Of a stretch of DNA of 64,000 nucleotides, positions 17,356 to 28,297 are shown in pieces (positions within the stretch are counted from its first letter, which is position 1; each line of letters starts with the position of its first letter). Made by a program: the position numbers and the translations under genes. The notes beneath the pieces were generated by a model. That model was not told where the DNA came from and did not search any database. It saw only the letters and a list, made by a program, of their open reading frames with translations. The DNA is taken from contig WPIO01000218.1 of the NCBI GenBank assembly GCA_009760855.2, positions 242,690 to 306,689 of the forward strand. The letters are read 5' to 3'. The DNA is from Cristatella mucedo. Its lineage: Eukaryota > Bryozoa > Phylactolaemata > Cristatellidae.

Positions 17356-19331
17356 GTGCCATGGACTATTGTCTAGCCAATCTCAACTGGTCCGAATGCC
17401 TTGTCTACCTAGACGACATTCTGATATTCTCGAGAACCTTTGAGGACCATTTGTCGCGTCTGTCGAGAGTCTTGGAGCGCCTACGCTCCAATGGTCTTAA
17501 GGTAAAACCGTCAAAATGCCAATTCGCGCGGCAAACAGTACGCTACCTTGGGCATATGTTGTCATCTGCTGGGATGCGGCCAGACCCCGAGAACGTCGCC
17601 AAGGTGAAGGCATACCCGCGATCACACTCGCTCGCCACAGTGCGTCAGTTCCTGGGGTTGGTGTCATACTATCGCAAGTTTATCCCTGCTTTTGCTAAAG
17701 TGGCTACACCGTTGACCAATCTGCTCCGCAAGGCCAAGCGTTTTGAATGGACTGCAGATTGCGAACAAGCATTCGCTGTTCTCCGGGACCATCTGAGTAG
17801 GGAGCCGGTTCTTCGATTTCCAGATTTTTCAATACCCTTCGTGCTCTGCACTGACGCAAGCGCAGCTGCTGTAGGGGCAGTGCTAGGACAAGTAGTTGAT
17901 GGCAAAGAGCACCCCGTCGCCTACTACAGCCGCGTCTTAAACGATACCGAACGCCGTTATTCGACTGTCGAACGAGAGGCTCTTGCGGTAGTGACTGCCG
18001 TACGCCACTTCCGCGGGTATCTGTATGGACACAAGTTCTTGGTCCTCACCGACCATCAACCACTCGTATGGGTCCTGCGAGGCAACCATGACTCCAACCG
18101 CTTGGCTCGGTGGGGTCTTGAATTGCAGGAGTATGACATGGAGGTCCGGTACCGTTGCGGCAAGGCTAATTCCAACGCCGACGCCCTCTCGCGTGTTCCT
18201 ACTGAACCGGAGCATCAAGTAGCTAATGCTATTATGGCCGCTGTGGCTGACCCAACCTTCGTCCGCGAGGCTCAAAATTGCGATCCGTTGCTGTACTGTG
18301 TACTGGCCACGTTACAGGGCCATGATCGAAGCAACTGCTCTGCTGAGCATATCCGCTATGCCAACGCTGAGCTGGACATGTTTGCAATCATGCCGAACGG
18401 CTGCCTTTACCGAAAGGATCCAGCTCGGCGAAACAGGCAACTAGTTTTACCGGCTCACCTGAGGGTATGCGTCTTGCGAGAATGCCATGACGGCCTCTTT
18501 GGAGCTCATCTAGGGCGACAGAAGACGCTTAAAAAAATTCAGGATAAGTATTTCTGGCCAAGCATGACCGAGGACGTCGCTACCTGGGTGAGGACGTGCG
18601 TTTCATGCCACACTAGAAAGCCCCCAAAGGAGAGGGCTCGGGTGCCCCTCCAAAGCATCCCCGTAGAACGACCGTGGCAGAGAGTCGCCATGGACATCGT
18701 GCAGATGCCTGTCTCTGGCGCGGGAAACCGCTATCTGTTGGTAATGACCGACTGTTTCACCAAGTGGCCAGAGGTTCGCGCGATTCCCGACCAAACGGCC
18801 TCCACGTGTGCACGCGTGTTCGTTGAGGAGATTGTATGCCGACATGGCGTACCCGAGCAAATCCTCTCAGATCGTGGTGCTAATTTCCTTTCTCGAATGA
18901 TGGAATGCGTGTGCCGCCTACTCTCTGTTGAACGGCTCCATACATCCCCGTATCATCCTCAAACAGACGGTCTAGTTGAACGTTTTAATCGTACGCTGGT
19001 AGAGATGCTCTCTATGTACGTGAGGACGGACCAGCGCGACTGGGATACGTATGTGCCCTACGTACTTTTTGCTTACCGCACGAGCTATCACGATTCGGTT
19101 CGGTGCACGCCTTTCTTCATGGAGCATGGGAGGGAGGCACGGCTACCCGTAGACCTGGTCTTGCCAGTCGACGATCCTTGTGACCCAGTGGACGATTACG
19201 CGATCGCGGTCCGTGATAAACTCCAGGTGGCCTGGGAACGGGCCCGAATTTGCAACCAGGAAGCTCAAGCTAAGCAGAAACGCTATTACGACCGCCTGGC
19301 TAGCGAGTCGGTTCTTAGTGGGCAAAACTAA
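17345..19331 (+). CDS. pol: Reverse transcriptase C-terminus, RNase H and integrase
   Basis: Frame of about 660 residues. RT motif C is YLDDILIFSR (about 17406). RNase H follows with FVLCTDASAAAVGAVLGQ, ERRYSTVEREALAVV and LVLTDHQPLVW. Integrase has the zinc module (HDGLFGAHLGRQ, then CVSCHTRK) and a DDE core with Asp in AMDIVQMP, Asp in ILSDRGANF and Glu in QTDGLVERFN. The frame ends early at 19331 after KRYYDRLASE, where a deletion removes the usual GPY/F-type C-terminal module. Function: copying the RNA and inserting the cDNA. Confidence 0.93.
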
Positions 19332-19734
19332 CACAAATGTTTCAGTTGTAGATAACGATAAGCCGACGGTGAGGCCTCAGTTCGTTCACATCAACCGCTG
19401 TAAACCGGCTTATGTGCGCCCACTTCCACTGTTGCCGAGTCATCGGATGACGACATCGCCAGCTGTGGACCTGGCTCCGCCGCAGTCTCCCGGCGACGAT
19501 TCAGTTCCGCCGGAGCCATCTCCACGGACAGACCACCCTACCGGTGCCTCTACTTGCAGCATACATGAAGGTGGAGCGACACGTCCGAACTCTCGCCCTC
19601 TGGCCGAGCGGCAGGGCGACCCAGAAGACGACGACCGCCGTTCTTCAACTGTGCATGAGGATAACCTATACTATTTGCAGCGCCGCGACCGCGAGCGTAG
19701 GCCTAATCCTCGATATCGAGATATGTGGTGCTAA
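19318..19734 (+). pseudogene. Integrase C-terminal tail after deletion
   Basis: The frame open to 19734 carries the expected end of a gypsy integrase (VRPQFVHINRCKPAY), then a Pro/Ser/Asp-rich acidic tail ending RYRDMWC. Between KRYYDRLAS and NTNVSVVD the sequence that normally encodes the basic stretch and GPY/F module is missing, about 100 bp by comparison with typical family length. The frame also changes here. Confidence 0.7.
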
Positions 19735-19891
19735 TGCAAGGCCTCGGGAGCGTTGCATTAACACCACCCCGGAAGGGCCAAAGTGTCGGATCAGTCCATT
19801 ATGGGGCTCCATGCTTTTTTTCCCCACTTGGGCCAGTGGTTTTTTTTAACGCCGGAGCCCGGACTGATCAGATACTAGACCGTATCTCGCC

Positions 19892-19905
19892 AGGAAGGAG
19901 AGTAA
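19892..19905 (+). promoter_or_regulatory. Polypurine tract
   Basis: aggaaggagagtaa immediately precedes the 3' LTR start TGCACTGG at 19906. This is the expected position of the plus-strand primer. Confidence 0.75.
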
Positions 19906-20922
19906 TGCACTGGTGCAGCTCTCAGCTTAGCCGCGATGGGAGCCCTTGCCTTAGAGGGGGGGTCGACTAGGGCGCCTAGTACAGACCCAGCTCCTGACTC
20001 ACCTAGCTCAGGTTAGAATGGAGCTTTATGCAGGCGATGCGGTTAGGAGATGGAGCGACTAATGTGGTTGTCTTAGCGGGTTCGACTTGGACAGCTAGTA
20101 CAAGCCCGACTCCTGGTCTACCCGCTAAAGTTAGAATGAAGCCTGGTGCAGACGTTGCGGTCAGGATGTGCACCGACTAATATGCTGAAGTAGAAATAGC
20201 AGCGGCGCGCGAGGTCAGGAGTGGAAAGGAGAGAGAATATAATGAGACGAGTGAGAGCTTACTCGGACAGCTTGGGTAGTCGAGAGAGACTACGCCCCGA
20301 CAGCTGAGAGAGCTTGGGTAGTCGAGAGAGACTACGCCCCGAGAGCTGAGACAGCTTGGGTAGTCGAGAGAGACTACGCCCCGAGAGCTGAGACAGCTTG
20401 GGTAGTCGAGCAGAGACGACGCCCCGAGAGCTCAGGGCTGCAGCTTGGTAGTCGAGGCGAGACTACGCTTCAAGAGCACGAGAGGCAAACCTACGGCGAC
20501 GAACAGCTAAGTGCAACTTAGACTGCGCAGTTGTGTTCTGCCGGCTACTCAGTTAGCTGCTCGTATCTTGGGGTGCTGTAGCAACCCGCCTTCGCAATTG
20601 CTAGCGACGCGCGCATAGGTTAGTGTATTATACCCGGGCTTCGGGAGTTCGCGAAGTTAACTCCGTCGGTCCGGTACGCGCCGCGTAAACGCACAGGGTA
20701 GTTGGTTATACTCGGGCTTCGGGAGTTCGCGCAGTTAACTCCGTCGGTCCGGTACGCGCCGCGTAAAGCGCTTGCGCCGGCGCGTAACCACTACTAACAG
20801 GCCCACAATAAACTGTTGCTTTCGGCACCCAGTTGTGGCCGCCTGTGTTTTAACCGCACTGCAGCACTGCATCACACAGTCCACCGGTAGAGAACCGGGG
20901 GACGAACCTCTACGCGGTTACA
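19906..20922 (+). repeat. 3' LTR, 1017 bp
   Basis: Same termini and features as the 5' LTR but with four 42-bp hairpin units (starting about 20266, 20308, 20350 and 20392) instead of seven. Other differences are scattered single-base changes and 1-base indels. Followed by GAGT, the 4-bp target duplication. Confidence 0.92.
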
Positions 20923-22285
20923 GAGTGTTTCTGCTTGTTTTGCTCGATCTTTCGGCAGCTTTTGATACCATCGATCACAAAGTTCTTCTAGAGCGCCTCT
21001 CATCTCGCCTGGGCATCACTGGCAATGCTCTGCAGTGGTTCAGGTCCTATCTCAGTGGGAGACTCCAGAGTATTGACGTGAATGGACAAAGATCATCTGC
21101 GGTACCTCTAAAATATGGAGTACCTAAGGGCTCCACGCTAGGTCCGGTTCTTTTCACGGTTTATACTCTCCCTCATGCTGATGTGATTGCAAAGCACAAT
21201 CTAGGCTTTCACTTTTATGCTGATGACACTCAGCTGTAGCTTTGCTTAGATCTCTCCCAGCCTTCGAGCACCTCAAATTCTCTAAGCTCACTTGCTGCAT
21301 GCATTGATGACATCCGCACATGGATGGCAGCAAATTTTCTTACTAAACGATGATAAAACGAACTTACTAGTTATAGGCAAACCCAGTGTGGTTCAGAGAT
21401 TAGAAGGGCTGACTCTCAAAATTGGCTCTGCCAGCATATCTCCTGTCAAATCAGCTCGGAATCTTGGTGTCATATTCCAAAGCGACCTCTCGTTAGACGA
21501 CTATATCAGCTCCACCGTCAAATCTGCCTGTTTTCTGCTTCATAACATTGCTAAAATTCGGGCTTGTTTAGATGGGGATACCACGTCCAAGTTGGTCCAT
21601 GCATTCGTGACATCCCGTCTCGATTTCTGCAACTCACTGCTTACTGGCCTACCAGCATGTGCGATCAGGCGATTGCAGCTGGTGCAAAACTCTGTAGCTA
21701 GGCTTGTCTGTCGTGAGCGTCAGTTGCCACATTACTCCACTTCTCGTCGATTTACTTCAAGATTTTGTCGCTCCCTTTCAGGTCACTTTATTCTATGGCT
21801 CCAGCCTATCTCTCCGATATACTCCCCCATCAGGCCAAGCATCGTACAACCCGCTTTTCGGAATCCAACAGTCTACAAATACCTCGTACAAACCACAAAT
21901 CCCTTGGAGACCGTGCATTTAGTTCGTATGCTCCCAAAGCCTGGAACTCCCACCCGACCTGCGTCAGAACATCCCCTGACCTGACCACATTTAAAAGGAA
22001 CTTAAAAATACAATTATTTAAGACAACATTTAGTGGGACCCTGTGATTCGTCCTTGATGTGCTTATGCGTGCTGACACTGTGCATGCTGCCACTAACACA
22101 ATTTGCTTGCTGACCCTGTGCAAGTCACCCCTAACCATATTATTCATATTGTTTGTTTGTCAAGCATGATTTTACTTACCATTCAATTGTATTTCCCTTT
22201 GCAGCAAATTTACAGTGCCTAGAAACAGATTAAGTTCTCTGAGGGCGCTTTGTCAAGTACATTGTTATAATTATTATTATAGCTG
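20923..22285 (+). mobile_element. LINE-A, right half (RT domain to 3' end)
   Basis: L2/CR1-like non-LTR reverse transcriptase. Motif A is LLDLSAAFDTIDH, motif B region VPKGSTLGPVLF, motif C FHFYADDTQL, then a TAG at 21237-21239. Coding resumes 21292-22046 with frame changes and the blocks RLDFCNSLLTGLP and RLQLVQNS. The 3' UTR carries the conserved hairpin (about 22215-22255) and a (TTA)n tail. The left half is at 12500-12699, separated by the gypsy element. Several stops make it inactive. Confidence 0.88.
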
Positions 22286-22341
22286 ACTAAGCTTGGAGAT
22301 GATGGATTTTCTAATTCATCTGTGCAGTTTGACATTCTCTA

Positions 22342-22551
22342 TGTGGCTGATACGCGATACCACGAAGAACACCGAAGCAGGCTCAAAGACGTATATTCAC
22401 ACGGAAGCCACAAGGGGCCAGTATGCGACAGCCGGCCCGGCGTCATTGACCTAACTCCCCGGGCCTTTGCTGCCCGTTACTTATATACTACTGCCATAAA
22501 TCGCAACAGCCCATAATCCAATGACAGTGTCATAATCTCAAAATAACCACA
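22342..22551 (-). repeat. Short LTR, 210 bp, minus orientation
   Basis: Termini are TGTGG and CCACA, a perfect 5-bp inverted repeat. Read on the minus strand it is preceded by a purine tract (tcaagggggaa, plus-strand 22552-22562) and contains a TATA box (tatataag). It is thus the 3' LTR of an element running right to left. No matching 5' LTR is seen to the right. Confidence 0.55.
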
Positions 22552-22562
22552 TTCCCCCTTGA

Positions 22563-23340
22563 CCTCAAGATAGAATAGTGTTGCAAAAAACATGGCATTA
22601 CAGCTGCTCAATAGTAATACATGCCACCCTGACCTCCTTTTTCATGTAGCACGAGGCCAGGTAACGGCCGCTCGGAGGTGGCCAGTGAAAGCACGGCATT
22701 TGCTATATTGCCGGATATGTATGGCACGAGCTTCGCCACGTCGCCGAGCCATGAGGCTTTCTACCGCACCAAAAGTCCCCAATGTGGGACCGGTCTCTGC
22801 TACCGCACGGGGCTTCTGGGCAGTCGCCCTAACACCGGCCGCCGTCTCCTGGATTGCAAAAGGTGTTGCCTCTCGTGAGGCAGATGCCTGGAGGCTCGAC
22901 TCCTGTACGACTGCCTTTGGCAGCTCCGTCGGTAAGAGCCATCTCTCTGGTACAGCCTGCTCTATGACACAGAGCCTGCTCTCTGGCAGACAGCCTCTTC
23001 TCCGGCAGACACAGCCACCTCTCTGGCAGACATACCCTCCTCTGTACCTGAGGCTGCCGTCTCCATGCCTGGATGTTGTGCCGGATGTTGGCGATTGCTG
23101 ATGCCACTTCCGGTCGCTCTTGTTGGCCTACTCAGTCCAACCAGAGTTTATCAAATCCGAGTGCGGCAGTAGCTCTTTATCGGCCTCCACCTCCAGCCTC
23201 TTCCATGCTATCTCGTCCGCTTTCATGGCACTTTGCAAGTCCGACCTCCAAAGCCTCTCACCTTCAGGACATGCTAACGCCTTCACATGTGTAGCACACA
23301 GCTTGGCACAGTCCGCCTGGACCGAGTCAGGAATGGTGAC
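22563..23340 (-). pseudogene. Possible internal region of a short LTR element (gag-like)
   Basis: Between the purine tract at 22552-22562 and the microsatellite at about 23380, minus-strand frames are open for long stretches. The part at about 23128-23330 is charged and helical (AWKRLEVEADKELLPH). The part at about 22640-23060 is Ala/Arg/Glu-rich and contains an imperfect ~30-bp tandem repeat (ctctctggcagacagcc and variants, about 22940-23050). No protease, RT or zinc knuckle is visible. A non-autonomous element with a Gag remnant would fit, but this is weak. Confidence 0.3.
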
Positions 23341-23369
23341 AATATAGCAATTACAAATAAATTGCACAC

Positions 23370-23486
23370 ACATACAATTATATATATGTATATATGTGTG
23401 TGTGTGTGTTACCATCATTCAAAATTAACAATTTTGATCTCATTTAATAATAATAATAATAATAATAATGTACTTGATAAAGCCCC
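23370..23486. repeat. Microsatellites and LINE-A tail stub
   Basis: (TATG/TG)n at about 23380-23410 is followed by (TAA)n at 23446-23470 and a stub of the LINE-A inverse 3' end (tgtacttgataaagcccc), which ends near 23487. Confidence 0.7.
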
Positions 23487-24231
23487 TAACTATGAACCTA
23501 TGGCCTTCGAAATCAACTACTTGCTCTATATTTGATATTTGCATTATCTGGTGTCATTTGTTTGATAAGTTGCTGTATACTCTTGGCCTGGACGTGTTTA
23601 GCTTGCTGGATTGTTTCGATGACAAAGGAAAAAAAGACAGGCTCAAGCTGCACCCAGACAGATGGCAAGACAGGCTGTTGCCCCAGGGCCCTAAATAATT
23701 TGGCTATACTATAGCTGATATGCATGCTTTAGGAAGAACGTCGAGACTAGCAGCAAATTGTGTATCTGCACGTACTTTCAATTAAAGTTACCATTTCAGG
23801 CTTGCTGCATATCAACCAGCTCATTCATGCCCATCCCTAAGAAAGGCTAACTGAAGGAAACTCAAAGCGAATCAACTGCATATCATTATTGCTTGACTTG
23901 GATTCGACTGGTAGGCTACCTTGGTCACAGACGATCAAATAGCCGGCGCCTAGCACCATAATTAGGAACCATAAATCATAAATATTATTCAAATGGGAAC
24001 AAAGCTAACGCAAAAAACAAGATAGGCAGAAGGCAACCTATACACAATTCTACTTTAGGTCTTATGCAGCTGATACATACTTCTAGTGCTTGCAAAGCCC
24101 CAGCAAAAGCAGTATTTCCTCAGCCATGTTTAAAGTCTCAGCAAGGCAAGCAAGAGGCAATTAGCTAGAAAGATAGAATGCAAGAAGTATCATATCCCCA
24201 AAAAACTGAGCGAGCAGAGATATGTACAATT
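23487..24231. other. Mostly non-coding; one ambiguous open stretch
   Basis: At 23513-23725 both strands are open for 60-76 codons. Minus reads FRALGQQPVLPSVWVQLEP and so on after a possible acceptor; plus reads LGLDVFSLLDCFDDKGKKDR ending in a stop. Neither is recognised and they cannot both be genes. The rest shows no coding pattern. Confidence 0.35.
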
Positions 24232-25400
24232 GCATATAATAATATAAGTATATTTAATGTAGCGCCCAAAGATAACTCAATTTTTTCTAGGCACTTTACA
24301 TTTGCTGCAAAGGGCTCACGACCGAATGGTTAGTGGTAGCATGCTCAACGACAAAAAATAACATGATTAAGGGTGATATGCACAAGGTCAGGCATACAAA
24401 TATGGATACAGGATACAAATATGGCTGGTGGCAGTCTCCACTCTGACACCTTGCAAAACTACTGCTACTCACTACCTAAACTGCTCTCCTGACTCTGCTA
24501 TGCTTCCTGCCTTTTCTTTGTTGCGTGAGACGAAGTCTGTTGGCTACCGAATGCGTACCGAAAGCCGCTCAGGCTGTGAGTGCACTATACAAAACTCTGC
24601 TGCGTAACACCCACATGGTCTTTATGACTTTGTGGAGTTACAGATGGAGATACATTAGATTTATTTACACACGAAGGACGGATCACAGGGACCCTCTAAA
24701 TGCTGTCCTAAATAGGTGTGTTTTGAAGTTCTTTTAAATGTGGTCAAGTTAGGGAATGTTCTGACACAAGTCGGGAGGGAGTTCCAGGCTTTGGGAGCAA
24801 ACCAACTACATGCACGGTCTCCACAGGATTTGAGGTTTGTACGAGGAATTGGTAGACTATTGAATTCCGAAAAACGGGTGGTAAGATGCTTGGCTTGGTG
24901 GGGGAGTAGATCTGAGTGATAGGCTGGAGCCATAGAATGATGTGACCTAACAGTGAGTGACAAAACCTTGAAGTCAATCCGTTGCTTGACTGGTAGCCAG
25001 TGCAGGTCGCCGATAAGTGGTGCAACGTGGCAACTGTGCCGCTCACGACAGATGGGCCTAGCTGCGAAGTTTTGCACCAGCTGCAATCGCCTGATCGCAC
25101 ATGCCGGTATGCCAGTAAGCAATGAGTTGCCGAAATCGAGATGGGATGTCATGAATGCATGGACCAAATTGGACGTGGTATCCCAATCTAACCAAGCCCA
25201 AATTTTAGCAATGTTATGAAGCTGAAAGTAGGCCGATTAGACTGTGGAGCTGATGTTGTCGTCTAACGAGAGGTCGCTTTGGAACATGACACCTTGATTT
25301 CGGGGTGATTCAATAGAATATATGCTGCCAGAGCCAATTTTGAGCGTCAGCCTTTCCAAGTTCTGAATTACACTGTTTTTGCCCATAACTAGTAAGTTAG
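24232..25400 (-). mobile_element. LINE-A 3' fragment with nested LINE-B
   Basis: Minus-strand LINE-A: AT-rich tail at 24232, diverged hairpin (gcgcccaaagataactcaat), then the inverse C-terminal ORF up to about 25400. The block SLPTCVRTFPNLTTFKR and the LLVMGK-type end are recognisable. It is interrupted at about 24438-24662 by a plus-strand LINE-B 3' end, so LINE-B inserted after LINE-A. Confidence 0.8.
24438..24662 (+). mobile_element. LINE-B 3' fragment nested in LINE-A
   Basis: Plus-strand LINE-B 3' end: ctactgctactcactaccta, the LLRETKSVGYRMRTESR block (with frame changes) and the terminal gtggagttacagatggagat. Confidence 0.82.
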
Positions 25401-26280
25401 TTGTATCGTCTTTCTAGGCGGTTTACATCTAGTATATTTCAAGTACATTACATACTGGTAAGTTGATCTTTTCCTCATTCAGTTTAAGAAAATGTCTGCC
25501 CTTCGAGCATAGTCCTAACAGTTTCGTAAAAGCAACCGAGGACTTAATCAACTACTAACGGCACGGTAAATATGAATATGCATTATGTGCACTCCCACTA
25601 AAAAGGTAAATTTAAGGCAGCCGTCAATCTTGCCGGAACTAATAAACAGATTAAGCCGTCTTTACTATTCTCCGTGTGTACCGAACCTATGGGGAAAATT
25701 ATTGGTGTCTAAAGTATTGGCTATAACTTCAAAGCTGAAGATTCCCAAATGTATTTTTTATTTATACCACTGAATCCGGCACAGCGATTGAAAAACTGAA
25801 CACTAGTCTTTCAAACATTCGGTCAGACACTATCAATTCATTACCCTCAGTCCTTTGCTACACATCAATGTCCCCCTTCAAAGCCACTCTCTGAGACCAC
25901 TTCAGAAAGCTTGCTAATGAGGATTACTGCTAACCGATCAGACTTACTGATGCCTACTTTTGACCCTTTTAGACACTCGAAATTGAAGCAGCTGACATGA
26001 CTAGCCTATTGCAGGTGAATACAGTGGCACAGCCTCTAGGTTCAGAAGTGGCATATATCCATATGCCAAGGATTGTCTACCACCGGCTTCCACCTTAATC
26101 CATGTTCGGACCATAACCGACAGCGAATTTCTGTACCACATCCACTAGATGAGCTTTCGGCCAGTGGGCATAAAATAAGTGCTGTATATGCTCTTTTTTC
26201 CACCCATTTTTGAAGTTTAGTTTTCCGAAATAAAAGTCGTCAAAATTTGAATTTCGCAAACTAAATTAAAACTAAATACA
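25401..26280. other. Non-coding, old LINE debris
   Basis: No supported gene. About 25835-25930 is reminiscent of the C-terminal LINE block (NSLP followed by a SFKATL-like stretch), strongly decayed. Confidence 0.3.
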
Positions 26281-26632
26281 GTAACTATGTGTATGTTAAT
26301 TTAAGTCGCTGCAATTGCAATCAGATTATACTACCTTTACTGTACCTGTCAAGTGCCTAGACAGATAATCAGTTCTCTAAACTAGCTATTCAATCGTATT
26401 ATGGTCTACGTACAGCACATTGATTGGGATTAAGTTCTCTGAGAATTCTATGAAAATATAACTGATATGTATTGCCAAACCATAGAAACACCTTTTACCA
26501 GCACATGTCGTAGCATTTCAATGTAATCTGAGTGTTCTTCTTTAAAATCACTTTAAAATGGAAGAGTGCATGAGATCCTTCAATATGTCTGGAGACTTCC
26601 AGCTATGGACGATTCCAAAACTTCATACCAGC
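26281..26632 (+). repeat. Dispersed repeat G, uninterrupted copy
   Basis: Matches 33640-33744 joined to 34579-34808; in that second copy a LINE-B element splits the repeat. Contains two sequences related to the LINE-A hairpin tail (cctagacagataatcagttc near 26350 and gggattaagttctctgagaa near 26427). It may therefore be a SINE or LINE tail family. Confidence 0.65.
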
Positions 26633-26689
26633 TGAGACAACGACGAAACAGCCAAGTAGCTCCATACATTTTCGACGTGCTGTTTCAAA

Positions 26690-26880
26690 TTCACTTAGTC
26701 ACGACTGGCAGATCTTCCTTCTTTTGATAAAGGTGCTTACAGATGGTACACAACTCTGAGGCTAGGTTCGTCTGCAGCTAACTTAGCAACTGCCACATAA
26801 CGCCACATTTTCCCCACGCCTACTGGCTCATGTTCAAGCAGCAAATTAACAGCAAGTTTCTGTCACTCACCTTTAGATGG
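26690..26880 (+). mobile_element. LINE-A fragment, strongly diverged
   Basis: Encodes a decayed version of the LINE-A block RLQLVQNS...RLVCR...HITPLLADLHWLPVKQRI (here LQMVHNSEARFVCS and FLSLTFRWFH). Old copy. Confidence 0.5.
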
Positions 26881-28038
26881 TTTCACTATCTTATCAAGCC
26901 TGCTTGGGCCCGGAAAAAGAGCAAATTTCAAAGTTATCAGTGCCCCACTGTTACAAGCAGAGTGTGTTCGCAATAATCACTATTCATGCTGTTACGGCAT
27001 AATCGATCGGCTGGTAATACTTCCAAGCTTGGAAGTAACGGTTGTTAACTGCAAATTCTTTGGCATATTCCAGAGCCTTGTCTCTCAATAAACTCTTGAC
27101 AAGAAAACTTACGTCTGACCATTAGTGGCTTTATAATCAATGCATCGCCCCCTTATCTCTTCAACTGTGCACCACCAGATCCTTAGAATCTATTCATTCC
27201 GCCATCCCTCGTTCCACATTTAGAACTCATTTGAAATCTTTGCTAATCGAGCTTACAGCAACTACCTAGCGACTAAATTCAGTTAGCTTATAACTTGATC
27301 CCGGCCTGCACTAACCAGGCATCATTTTAGTTGCAGCTATAAGCATGTATATTCTGGTTAGCATCTCTTAGCCCTATTCAAGGTGTTTGTTTTTTGTTCC
27401 GGTGCACTTTGCCTGTGTACCTGGTCGTGATTCAGAACAGTTTACTTGCGGGCGGTCATCCCAGCCGATAGCTGTGAGTACCATGTTTAGTTTAGTACGA
27501 TGGCCTCACTTGTTCGCTTTTGAATGTTAGGTTAAGACCACCGTGCAAGTGACACAAATGTATCGATCCTCTCATCTTGAGTATTTAAGTTTTGAATGGA
27601 AAATGTCGTTTAAAGGGGCTAATCAAGAGAATTACTCTTCTTTAAAAATCAGTTACGGTTCATGCTATTAAGCACGTGGGGGAAAACGTATTGTCTTGCT
27701 GGTATAGACTCTCACTTGGGCTCACTAACTGAACATGCATCTGAGCTTACTTATTGCAGACACAGCAGATAGTTAGCTGGGCCCACCTGGGATCATTTAC
27801 AGTTGACTCAGCCGGACTAGTCTATGATTACTCTTTGGAGCTGCAGATGGAATCGATCGCCGTATAATAATAAATGCTTAATGGCATGCGACTTTGGTAG
27901 ACTCAACCATTTTAGAAGCACCAGAAATCACGAGCCCTAAAATTACCTGGTGTGGCTCACTGGAGACTCACCGGTGATCAATCGCTATTGAATCACGTGA
28001 CACCAACAACCGAAAACTCATTACTTCAGCTCACTCAC
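26881..28038. other. Non-coding, decayed LINE-like patches
   Basis: A weak LINE-like C-terminal patch (STFRTHLKSLLIELTA-like) lies near 27210-27260. Nothing else is supported. If the CARD-like exon is real, this is downstream intron. Confidence 0.35.
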
Positions 28039-28173
28039 CTCAATCTGATGTGCAAGTTTTTTATGTGCTTCACAATTCCGAAGAGCAGCGATAAATTTCT
28101 CAGCTCCATTTTCTCCCTTCTCTAATGAGTATTCCAAGAGTTTAGAAACTTTTTCTGCAGTTGTGCACTTTGT
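28039..28173 (-). CDS. Host exon encoding a CARD-like half-domain
   Basis: A 135-bp exon on the minus strand with excellent boundaries: acceptor cctgttcgttttgtag and donor GAG|GTGAGTGAG. The 45 codons are open in phase 0 at both ends. The peptide has VSKLLEYSLEKGENGAEKF followed by IAALRNCEAHKKLAHQI. This matches the second half of death-fold CARD domains (xKVxxLLxxLxxKGxxAxxxFIxAL then HxxLAxxI). The first CARD helices should be in a neighbouring exon that I did not find. CARDs recruit partners in innate immune and cell-death signalling. A DEATH domain is the main alternative. Confidence 0.6.
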
Positions 28174-28297
28174 CTACAAAACGAACAGGCTGAGAGTCAG
28201 AAAAAAATTAGGCAGAGACTTTTGAGAGGAGATTTATCTGACTAGCCTACATTCACGGGCTGCGTCTGAACACGTTGTAATGTCAACTTGCTATAAG

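Larger units (their letters stand above)
12700..20922 (+). mobile_element. Ty3/gypsy LTR retrotransposon, nearly full length
   Basis: Two direct LTRs (12700-13846 and 19906-20922) begin TGCACTGG and end GGTTACA. They flank gag, protease, reverse transcriptase, RNase H and integrase in the gypsy order. A primer-binding site lies two bases after the left LTR and a purine tract just before the right LTR. A 4-bp target duplication (GAGT, 12696-12699 and 20923-20926) marks insertion into a LINE-A copy. The LTRs are very similar apart from tandem-repeat number and about ten small changes, so the insertion is fairly young. Frameshifts near 14250, 16548 and 17350 and a deletion near 19318 leave it non-functional as sequenced. 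Confidence 0.93.
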
